DNA of 64,000 nucleotides, taken from assembly GCA_028386065.3 (NCBI GenBank), contig JAKUCV010001942.1, forward strand, positions 1 to 64,000, read 5' to 3'. Source of the DNA: Turnera subulata. Lineage: Eukaryota; Streptophyta; Magnoliopsida; Malpighiales; Passifloraceae. Shown here one piece after another: positions 54,905 through 64,000 of this stretch; position 1 is the first letter of the stretch; each line of letters starts with the position of its first letter. Position numbers and translations under genes: made by a program. The notes beneath the pieces are model-generated. The model ran no database searches and had not been told where the DNA came from. It worked only from the letters and a program-made list of their open reading frames with translations.

Positions 54905-57639
54905 ATGGCTGATCTGAGTTGTGCCACTCCTGTTATCATATACCCTCTAGTCCTTCTCCTCCTTTTGTTCTCTTCACTCGACCACCACTTTCGTTTCCTG
55001 CCAGGCCACTCCGATGATGAAAACCTGAAGAATGCAACCACTTATGATACTACTGGTGTGAGTACTTGTTGATAAAACATAAAGCATTAATACTAGTGAT
55101 CTTTTGATTAGCATTTCTGTGTGGTGATTATTATAAAGTATATATATATATATGTGCCATCAACAACACAGGTGCAAAGTAGGAGGGGGGCTGATCAGGT
55201 GATAGAGGAAGGGTTGGCAAGGGCAAGAGCAGCAATCCAAGAGGCCGCTCGAACGCGTAGATATGTGTCTGACAAGGATGAACCCTTCGTCCCTAGAGGA
55301 TCTGTTTACAGAAACCCTTACGCATTTCATCAGTTAAGTTTTAGATATCCCTTCTCTCTTTCTTTCTTTTTGTATTTTGTTTTCTTGAGTGTTAGAAATG
55401 CATTTCCTGAACGGTAGTTACTAAACATCAGTTTTATTAGGATGGTCATGTTCATGTTTTGAAACCTCCAAACTAAACTTTCTATTTTGACACTAGTTGC
55501 GTTCCAATCCGAAATTGCTATTTGGGTTTTGATTAACATGATGCATCATCAAAACCGTTTAAATTCTTGGGTCGAATTAGTTTCTTTTGACATTGTATAC
55601 ATTCTGATTCTGAAAAAGAAAAAAAACATTGTATACATCCCTGTCCCATCTCGTTTCAAGTTAAATTAGATTTCAATTACAAGTTTAGATGTAAACCCAT
55701 TCTAGGAGACTGGTAACTACTCAAGCTTCTAGTCTGAATTGGCAATTGGGATCTGAATGTCATGATTACATATATTCCTAAATTTCTCAAAGACTTAAAG
55801 AGAATAATGAAGCAGTTTAATATAGCCCAATGTTCACTCTTTTAGAAGTGCTAATTGCATTCTTTAACCAAAATGGAAGCCTCTCGCTCTTGTGAATCTG
55901 TTGCATGGATGTACACCCAGTTCATTGTTTAATTATCAATACAAATATACAACCACACCAGCTTGTCAAAAAGAAAATAAAAACAGCGTGGCATGGTGAA
56001 GGAGATGGCCAGCTAGAGCCTAGGCTATTGATTACCTCTCTTTTTGTTACTGACACTACTTCTTGCAGACTATAAAACGTACTTATTATCATGCTTCTTG
56101 TGGTTGTCCAGTAAATGTTGTACTCAATGTCCTACTAAAGCAGTCTGTTGGAATTAGAGTGATCTAGCAACTCTACATTCTTTTATAGCCTTAAGGTTTG
56201 AACTTTGAGGCAGTCCTATAGATCGAGCATTTAAGCTAAGAGATGAGTGGATATTAATGGTTAACAGATGACATAATGGATACTCTTTAGTTTGGTTAAC
56301 CAAATGGAACTGAAAGAGAAAATTCCAGGTACAGGAGTTTCACCTGGCCAATTTCCAACAAAACCTGATACTACAACATTTGCAGCTTTAATAAGAAGAA
56401 CATTGATTAGAATTGACCTGATCATTGGTGTTTTGTGCTATAGGAGCCACATTGAGATGGAGAAACGATTTAAAGTGTGGACATACAAGGAAGGAGAGCC
56501 GCCACTTTTTCACTATGGGCCTGTGAATAACATTTATTCCATAGAAGGACAGATCATCAGCGAATTGGACAGCGGGAAGAGCTCATTTTCAGCTCGCCAT
56601 CCTGACGAGGCACAAGCCTTTTTCTTGCCTATCAGCATCGTCAACATCGTACGATACATTTACAGACCTTACACCACTTTTTCTCGCAAGCGGCTGCAGG
56701 ATATTGCCACGGACTACATTGGCGTGATATCCAGTAAACATCCTTACTGGAACCGCAGTACTGGGGCTGACCATTTTCTGGTGTCTTGCCATGATTGGGT
56801 ATGGTTCCTCTTCTCTTTGTCCTTGGTTCCTGAATGCATATTACTTTTGGTGGTTAAATCTGGATGTTTGATTAATTGATGGAGTTACAAATTCTTTCTT
56901 TTAAGGGAAAACAAGGAGAGGAATTGTTGGATTTTGCAAGTAGCTTTTCGATTTCATTGTTTCAATAATTGAACTGTAGGCACCAGAAGTGTCGGCTGCT
57001 CACCCTGAAGTTTACAAGAACTTCATCAGGGTTCTCTGCAATGCCAACTCCTCTGAAGGGTTCAAACCTGTAAGAGATGTCTCCTTACCAGAAATCAACC
57101 TTCATTTCGGACAACTAGACCCACCAAGGCCTACCCTACCTCCACAGAATAGATCCATTTTCGCGTTCTTTGCCGGGGGTGAGCATGGACCAGTGAGAAA
57201 GATACTATTGAAACACTGGAAAGACAAAGACAGTGATGTCAAAGTCTATGAGTACCTCCCTAAAGCATTAAATTACACAGAGATGATGGGGCAGAGCAAG
57301 TTCTGCTTGTGTCCTAGTGGATGGGAAGTTGCAAGTCCTAGAGTGGTAGAGTCAATAAATGCAGGCTGCGTACCAGTGATCATTTCGGATCATTATGTTC
57401 TACCCTTCAGTGATGTCCTGGATTGGAGCCAATTTTCAGTGCATATTCCAATTTCAAGGGTACCAGAAATTAAGGCAATTCTACAAGCGATTCCTATGCA
57501 GGAATATTTGGAGATGCAAAAGCGAGTTATTCAAGTCCAACCACATTTCACAGTCAATCGGCCATCTAAGCCCTATGATGTGATGCATATGGTGATGCAT
57601 TCTGTGTGGCTCAGGAGGCTTAATGTAAGATTGCCATAG
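54905..57639 (+). CDS. Exostosin-family (GT47) probable glycosyltransferase, Golgi type II membrane protein
   Basis: Exons 54905-55057, 55172-55332, 56444-56798 and 56980-57639 sum to 1329 nt, or 442 residues. A short cytosolic N-terminus is followed by one hydrophobic anchor ([16 protein letters not shown], about 10-25) and a stem with [16 protein letters not shown]. The GT47 exostosin domain follows: [84 protein letters not shown] and the C-terminal [20 protein letters not shown]. Plant GT47 enzymes build cell-wall polysaccharides such as xyloglucan, pectin and xylan; which sugar this one transfers cannot be read from sequence. Length and intron count match plant members of this subgroup. 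Confidence 0.93.
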
Positions 57640-58554
57640 TAAATTAGAATTGGCCCTTTGTTCTGTGAAAGAAATAGATTGTAATTACACTGGGATTAAC
57701 ATATGTAAGATATAAAAGGAAGGTAGAGATATACCAATGCGCAAATTATGCTTTTCTCTAGCCTTTTTACCTCCATATTATATTATACTTTTTGACAAAA
57801 ATATTATATTATACTATATACTAAAACGAAGAAGTCCTATGAAGTGAGTCGAAGGCCTGCAGCTTTGCCTTTAAAAATTTTAACATGACAAATTTACCCT
57901 TATATGGTTTAATTTATTCTCTAAGATATGTTATTATTTTAGTTGTAGTGTCTCAGTAGGATTGATGGTGGTTTGGGGTTGAGATTTGAATTATTTATGT
58001 AATTCTGGTATAAACAAATAATTATGAGTTAAAGTAACAAAAATTGCTATACTATACTCAAATATAAAGTAATTTATTTTCTGTTATAGAATGTAGATTG
58101 ACAGTATGTTTTATGGTCTATTTATCATTTTATTCTTCTCAACATCACAATTTAAGGTTTATTTTGAGATTTTGTCTAGATGATATATGTCCTACATCCT
58201 TTCCTTATATTCTACTTAGAAATGATCGAGCACTTTCTCGTCAACTAAAGATATAAGATATAGATATATACATAAGATGAATTTAAGTTTGTCTTTTCTA
58301 AGTTTATGACACAGTCCTTTTTACGTTTATGAATTACCTTTTATTTTTAAAAAATTATGGCTACTAAATTCTAATAGTTTTCAATATATTAATATAAGGG
58401 GCTCACAAATATAGAAATTAAAAAATTTTGGTAAGAATGACATAATTCTAAGGAAATGCAGAAAAGAGAGAAAACGAAAACAGAAAAGAGTAAATAGGAA
58501 AAAAAAAACAAAAAAATTAAACAGAAAAGACAGGAGAGAAAAATACAAAAAGGG
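57640..58554. other. AT-rich intergenic region
   Basis: 3' UTR of the exostosin gene followed by AT-rich DNA. No gene or bounded repeat recognised. An A-rich stretch precedes the tRNA on the plus strand and acts as its terminator on the minus strand. Confidence 0.5.
58546..58551 (-). terminator. RNA polymerase III terminator of the tRNA gene
   Basis: On the minus strand the tRNA 3' end is followed within a few bases by TTTTT (plus-strand caaaaag), the standard Pol III stop. Confidence 0.75.
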
Positions 58555-58628
58555 TGGTCCCGGCGGGGCTCGAACCCGCGACCTTCGGCTCATAAGACCA
58601 ACGCTCTAACCAACTGAGCTACGGGACC
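58555..58628 (-). tRNA. tRNA gene, anticodon UAU by position (tRNA-Ile)
   Basis: The 74 bases fold into a full cloverleaf. The acceptor GGTCCCG pairs with CGGGACC, the discriminator is A, the D arm is GCTC...GAGC with AGTTGGTTA loop, and the T arm is GCGGG-TTCGAGC-CCCGC. The anticodon stem TTGGT/GCCGA has two G-U pairs. The loop CTTATGA puts UAU at 34-36, giving Ile (AUA codons). The internal A and B boxes (TAGCTCAGTTGG and GGTTCGAGCCC) are intact. There is no intron. G at position 37 is unusual for a tRNA reading A-starting codons, so identity is less certain than the gene itself. It is divergent from the mTERF gene, 134 bases away. Confidence 0.9.
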
Positions 58629-58762
58629 ATCTTGAAAGAGACTTTGAGTAAAATATATATAAATACAATATTATTACACATATCATTTACTGTGACAACC
58701 ACACATTCCTTATACCCAGCCAAGTTTGGATATCCTTCCCGTTTACTTCTAGGCACAAGAAC

Positions 58763-59605
58763 ATGCTCCAACCTATCTCCCTCTCAGCTTTCTCCCCTAC
58801 TAAAGCAAAAGCCTTTGATCCCTACCGTCTCTCCTCCTCTCCATCACAACCTAGGGGACAGTACCTCAAATTCCGAACCACTCACCACGAAAATCTTCGA
58901 TACCTCAAAGCCATTGGTATCATTGATCCCCGCACAAAACCCATCAAACTCCCACACCCAGATGCAGTATCCCAAATCATCACCACTGTAGATTTCTTCA
59001 AGTCCAAAGGATTTTTGGACACTGATTTCTCCAGGCTCGCTTACCTCTGCCCGCAACTTTTCTCCCCCAACTTCGACATCACTTCCATTGAGCCCGTGTT
59101 TCAGTTCTTGACAAGGGAGGTAAATGCATCAGAGGAGGACGCAAGGGTTATGGTCATTAAGTGTCCTGCGCTTCTGTTCTCTAACGTAGAATACTGCCTC
59201 AGGCCGACCCTTGATTATCTTACGCAACTAGGGGTGTCCAAGTTGAATGTTCCAAGTACTGCTAATGCACATCTCTTGAACATTCGAGTGGATAAACTAA
59301 ATGCTCGGGTGGAGTTTTTGAGAGACTTAGGTTTTTCTCACGAGGAGGCTGCAAGGACGTGTGCAAGATTGCCTGCGATATTTGGTTTTGGCATTGATAG
59401 CAACTTGCGACCCAAGGTTGATTATTTGGTGAAGGACATGGGGAGAAGTTTGGAGGAGTTGAAGGAATTCCCGCGGTACTTGGCCTTTAGTTTGGAGAAG
59501 AAGATAATACCAAGGCATTTGCATCTTAAGGAAAGGAACGTGAAGATTAAATTAGACAGAATGTTGCTGTGGAGCGATGAAAGATTCTATGCCAAGTGGA
59601 AGTGA
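58763..59605 (+). CDS. mTERF family protein, probably chloroplast (MTEF1/SOLDAT10-like)
   Basis: A single-exon gene of 280 residues. The N-terminus (MLQPISLSAFSPTKAKAFDP...) is Ser/Pro-rich without acidic residues, as in plastid transit peptides. About residues 60-260 hold tandem mTERF helical repeats with the characteristic [LF]-x-P-x-[LI]-F phrases: LAYLCPQLFSPNF, MVIKCPALLFSNVEY, TCARLPAIFGFGIDS and FPRYLAFSLEKKI. mTERF proteins bind organelle nucleic acids and act in transcription or RNA processing. The short intronless form resembles the Arabidopsis plastid member linked to singlet-oxygen signalling; that orthology is an inference from length and layout. The ATG at 58763 is the first in frame. 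Confidence 0.88.
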   Translation: MLQPISLSAFSPTKAKAFDPYRLSSSPSQPRGQYLKFRTTHHENLRYLKAIGIIDPRTKPIKLPHPDAVSQIITTVDFFKSKGFLDTDFSRLAYLCPQLFSPNFDITSIEPVFQFLTREVNASEEDARVMVIKCPALLFSNVEYCLRPTLDYLTQLGVSKLNVPSTANAHLLNIRVDKLNARVEFLRDLGFSHEEAARTCARLPAIFGFGIDSNLRPKVDYLVKDMGRSLEELKEFPRYLAFSLEKKIIPRHLHLKERNVKIKLDRMLLWSDERFYAKWK

Positions 59606-60635
59606 GAATTACTATTAGCACTCTTTTTTCACTAGTTCTTTCCATGGCTTTCACTTTTGAGGCCAAAGTATTGCTCTCTCAGCAGTGTAGCCTTCCTTCT
59701 GTTTCATAAGGCACATATTATGCCAATGACTAGCGCATCAATTTTATGGTGATTTGACATGCTTATAGTAGGGGTAAACAATGGCGAAATCCATCACTAG
59801 GCAAAGAAAACGGTTCAAGACTTATTGGACAACTAAATCCAGATCTCTTCAACTATCGGCGTTTTATACAGAACATTTAGCCGTCGCACATTTCGTCTCA
59901 GTCCACAATCAAAATAAAAGGGAAAGTCATAATCACGTAACCAAAACAATAATCCAATTAAAAACCAAACTGATGTATACATTTGAGAATCCATCTACAA
60001 TGGGTCTCTACGTAAGAATATATGATACAATTTGTGGAGCTTTAGCGTACATAATTACCACAGACTATCTCTTGCAGCAGAAACCCAAAGGCCGTGCAGC
60101 AGACATGCTCTATGAACAACAGAAGGACACGAAGCAAATCCGTCTTATCCATCATCTCTCTCTGAAAAAATGACGACCCAAGATTCCTTGAGATCAAAAT
60201 CTCATTTCTTGAAATGTGTTGATCATAGTTAAACAATTGTACAACTTCTGATCATCTTACCCACCCTGCAGATACACAAGTGGAAACCATCAGCATCTTT
60301 TTTTTGCCAGCACATATCTTTAACATATATGTGTGTGACATCACAGACGGTAGTAACTCTTTTAAGCAGGTGCACGGCAACACCTATTTTAGTAGTAATG
60401 GCTACAAACAGTAACATATATTTTTTCCATAAAGCATGCATGTCTAACATACATTAACCAGTATAGTAAAAAACGGAGATGCTGCGATTAGTCTGCTAGA
60501 ATTGAATGAAGCATGTCCATTCTTTTAATACTACAAACAAGTTAGAAAGCTCTCAGTTCCCAAAAGAAGCTTCACGCATGTATATCCATGCTATACCGGC
60601 CTGTTTACAGAAATACTTACAAGTGACTAAGAACT
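59606..60635. other. Convergent intergenic region between the mTERF and PLAA-like genes
   Basis: 3' UTRs of two converging genes and AT-rich sequence. A 130-codon frame at 59781-60173 has no recognisable domain and is not called. Confidence 0.5.
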
Positions 60636-63600
60636 TCAGCTCTGTTTTGTTAGCAATTCAATGTCAGCTCCAATCTCAGCAATCTTGGCTTCTTTAGAAG
60701 CTTTGGCCGCTTTAGCAACATTCTCAACATCAAAGTCCAATGCTATTCTTCTCACCAGGCCATCAAGCATCTGCGTTCAAGAGGAGAGTTAAGCAGAGTA
60801 TTTAAAGCCAATAGGCAGCTCAGACATGGAATAATACATAAAACTAACATATATAACTTGTAATAAAGATTCTATCACCAAGTACTTGTGGGATCCAGTT
60901 TGAAAGAATGTTCAAAAAAAAATTTTGTCAAACATATCCGCAATGTAGCTCTCTGGTGAGAAAAAACCTTTACAAGGAAATTTCTTATTATACATTTGAC
61001 AAAGGGAAAGAAGAATTTTTCAAAACATCCATAACCAGGTATTAATAGAAAGGTACTAAATGTAATAGGACTATACCAGCGATCCAATGGCCACCAATGC
61101 CCGGAATTTAGAATCAATATCTAGATTTTCCCCTTCCGCAATCTGTAAAAAATATGCAGTCACAGGATTACGATGGATAAAACTTTGAACATAATTTTCC
61201 CCCCTCATATGAATTAATTAACATGCAGCATGTCTTCTGCAACAAAGAAAAAAACCAGTAAGTGATACCTCTAAAGCTGCAGAAAGAACTTGAGATTGAC
61301 CTTCTTGATCCTTCTTTTCAATTAGCAGAACAGCATAACTACAAAAAAATAATAATAATAATAACATAAATAATGTCATAGGCAGAAGGGGCCGGTATAT
61401 ACAGTGATATGTGCCTTAACATTAGAAAAAGAAAAGAAAATGAGTCAACACAAAATTTTAAACGGTTTAGTAACCAGTAAGTATATCATTATTATATCAC
61501 GAGCTAGGGAAATGCAGTTGTTGCCAAATCTCAAACAAAGGAAATGCTTACTTTAGTATCATTGTAGCGTAAGACAGCTGCAGATTCTTATTTGTCGATG
61601 CAGAGCAACTTGAAAATGCATCAAGAATCTGCAAAAGTTAGTTAAACACAAAGTTAATTCCTACGTACAGTTTTAAGCAATGATCATGCAATTGAAATTT
61701 TTGCGAGCATGACAAAACCCCATGCAGAACATAGGCAGAGAACTTAAAATTATATGACTGCCATCAATCAAATGCCAGGTACAACAGTGAGTTCAAGAAC
61801 CTCTAAGCATTACTAAGCCAAGGTCAGCTGTCAAATGCTATTCAATATCACTACTAAGTAACGTCAAGCTAACACAAAGGGGTGATAAGTTACCTCGCTG
61901 CGATGCTTTTGTAGCCAGTCATGGTAGCAAGAATTCCTGAATAGATTAGTCACAAGACGAATGCTTGTTAACAGGTTAGGCGCCAGCGGAGGATTTGCTG
62001 AAGCTCTCTTAACCAATTCCATCAGGAAATCTAATAGCAAACAAGAACTAAGTCAGAATGTACTTGCAAACAACAATCAAATTTGAAACTTGTCTACAAT
62101 CATATAGTGAATTTCAGAAATCATTTTTGGCAAAAACCTAGTTAACCACTTCAAGGTTTAATGAGAAATAGGAGAAAAATTTCAGGCAAAAAGAGAAACA
62201 AATTTGTCATTCAAGCTAAAATATGATATTTTGATTGCAACTTCCCACAAAGACTAAATTTCTTAACTCTCAAATACAAGAAAGAACATAGCAGATATGC
62301 TGAAATACCATTCTCATCATTGGCCTGCTTGAAAAGCTTAGAGGCTCCATCTGGATGGAGGACTGTCATCCTAAGAATGTCAATGACTGCAAAAAGCAAA
62401 AAACACCAAACTTGTCAGGGACGGTACCACAGATATGAGGGAAGAAATTGCAATTGAAATTAACAGTTGAACAAAAAAAAAAAAACTCTTAACAAATCTG
62501 TAAGAAGCAGATAAAAATGTATTAGCATTTTACATAATGGCAACAGTAGATTATAAGCAGATAGCCCGGTTGATCAGAGCAATATTGAAATTGCCAAGAT
62601 GGTGGATAAAAGGTCCATTTTCATAGGTGAAGCACAATAGAGACTGCAATAAACAATATGTGTGCCTGGAAGGTAAGGGATCACACCAAAGCAATACCAA
62701 TAAATCAAACTATTCAATTTGCAACACTGAATATGAGTAGCTTTGGGCTTTCCAACTAACTACAGAGACTGATCTTGAATTTGCAATCATTCAACGAATC
62801 AAACTATTGTGTCACTAGATTTGCTTGACTTGTCATTAATTTTAACAAATGAAGAACATGAACCGCCAATGAAATCCATGCATCTCGTGAACAATGACAG
62901 CACAGAAAACACCATTCATTTGCCAACACAGGAGACTTTAGATAGTAAGGAACATAGCTCAAAATACAAAAAGAAATGCTGACTACCTGGAAATATCATT
63001 GCCAGAGGCCAAGATTTTAGCAATTTCAGGAACAAAGCAACATCAACATCTGCAAATTTACTGGTATGGTAGTGTGATGTGTCCTTCAAAATTTTAACAA
63101 CGGCTGCCAATCTGGATATCTCAAGCTCAGACAGAGACAAGTCCTTTGTGTCCTGGAGATTGACAATAGATATTCAAGGTTTTGAATATTGAAGAAGTGA
63201 ATATTAAATTTACAATCATCGTGGTAAAGCAACCCACCTCAGACTGTAGCGTGCTGTTGAACTCTGAAATCTTCTTCAGGATCCCATCAAACTGAGCCGT
63301 GTCAAAGACAAGCATCCCTTTCTGGAACCCAAATCATCAGAAATCAAATGACTAGAAGATAAAAGCTAGAGTGGCAAGTAATCAGCCACGGCATAATAGA
63401 TTCAAACACCATCTATAACAATAAAGTTATCTGAGTGTCATGGATAATGGCATGTCACAGAAGCTCATGACAGCAGAGTACCATGTTTAGTTGAAAATAC
63501 CAAATTGGCAAGCATATACACATACTCTATAAAGAAAAAGTCAAGAAAATTCTGAGTCCAGGATGATACATAAATTTTCCATCACTTTTATTATTTATAC

Positions 63601-64000
63601 CTGTCATAACTTTCAGTAAAAGGATTTAAGAATGTACCTTAGGGATATGTTTGAAGATAGGTTTTGATGAAACAGCTGTTGATCAGAAGAGGAATACGAA
63701 ACATATGAGAGCCAGCCAATCGTTACTTATAACTAAATCCAATAGCTTTGAGAAAAGGAACTTAGAGCAGTCTTTTTGCAAGCAAATACATACCAGACAT
63801 GTTTGAAGGCTGTCCAGGAATATATGCATTAGCTGAAATGCAGAAAAAAGAAATATCATAACAATGAAAGAGAAAGTTGTGAACATTCACACAAAATACT
63901 CATGTCATAGGACCAAAATATCGCATACTCACCGCCTGTAAAAGGATCACGAAATGATGAATCAAGAGTGAAGCCACTGCTTTGTCCAGAGTTTTGGAGT
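60636..64000 (-). CDS. PLAA/DOA1(Ufd3)-like ubiquitin-binding protein, C-terminal part with PUL domain (5' end outside window)
   Basis: Minus-strand exons are 64000-63933 (partial), 63832-63794, 63675-63638, 63321-63238, 63152-62987, 62386-62309, 62030-61894, 61628-61552, 61338-61269, 61142-61077 and 60770-60636. All junctions are GT-AG and in phase, giving 318 visible residues and a TGA stop. The start shows the end of the PFU-to-PUL linker (SSFRDPFTG, ANAYIPGQPSNMS). The PUL domain of armadillo-like repeats follows: FKHIPKKGMLVFDTAQFDGI, LLKSWPLAMIFPVIDILRM, HPDGASKLF, NLLTSIRLVTNLFRNSCYH and SKFRALVAIGSLML. PLAA/DOA1 proteins bind ubiquitin through WD40 and PFU domains and CDC48/p97 through PUL, and control ubiquitin recycling. 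The WD40 and PFU regions must lie beyond the right edge. Confidence 0.93.

Noticed and set aside
59781..60173. 130-codon frame between the mTERF and PLAA-like genes
   Set aside because: No domain, AT-rich composition, and it lies in the converging 3' regions.

Overview
The window is nuclear DNA of a flowering plant, probably a eudicot. The evidence is intron-rich genes with GT-AG introns, plastid-targeted proteins, a plant-type tRNA gene and plant transposon families (Tekay/Del-like and Tat-like Ty3/gypsy elements, LINEs, Stowaway, hAT and Mutator-like elements). I cannot name the species. Layout: the left edge (1-420) is the end of a Tekay-like LTR. A ten-exon DA1-related peptidase gene follows at 1043-6039, with a Stowaway MITE and a second MITE-like repeat in its introns. 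From 6350 to 42600 almost everything is mobile DNA. Element 1 (6355-19133, target duplication GATTA) is a reverse-oriented LTR retrotransposon with ~3.25 kb LTRs. It has no gag-pol; its 2.7 kb interior holds opposite-strand ORFs with TATA boxes and a LINE endonuclease fragment. Its left LTR is broken by a truncated plus-strand relative (7892-11494). Next come LINE remnants cut by a solo LTR (20345-23170, CCATT) and by a second solo LTR (24758-37976, ATTAT). That second solo LTR contains a complete 10.1 kb Tat-lineage element (25707-35853, GATGG, 457-bp LTRs differing at 9 sites). The Tat element has gag, protease, RT, RNase H and integrase with three premature stops, plus an intact three-exon antisense gene. 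More LINE debris, a hAT MITE and a Mutator-like element carrying a peroxidase-like fragment end the repeat block. The right third is genic. HDR (43082-45572, last enzyme of the plastid MEP pathway) converges on CCS1 (46239-49492, c-type cytochrome maturation in thylakoids). A gapped solo LTR (50634-54412, CTTCA) separates these from a GT47 exostosin-family glycosyltransferase (54905-57639), a tRNA gene (58555-58628, minus), a single-exon mTERF gene (58763-59605) and the 3' part of a PLAA/DOA1-like gene running off the right edge (minus). The host genes are independent transcription units. Three of them (HDR, CCS1, mTERF) are expected to act in plastids, but I see no operon-like link. All exon structures were read by hand from splice sites and homology; each complete model sums to a multiple of three.
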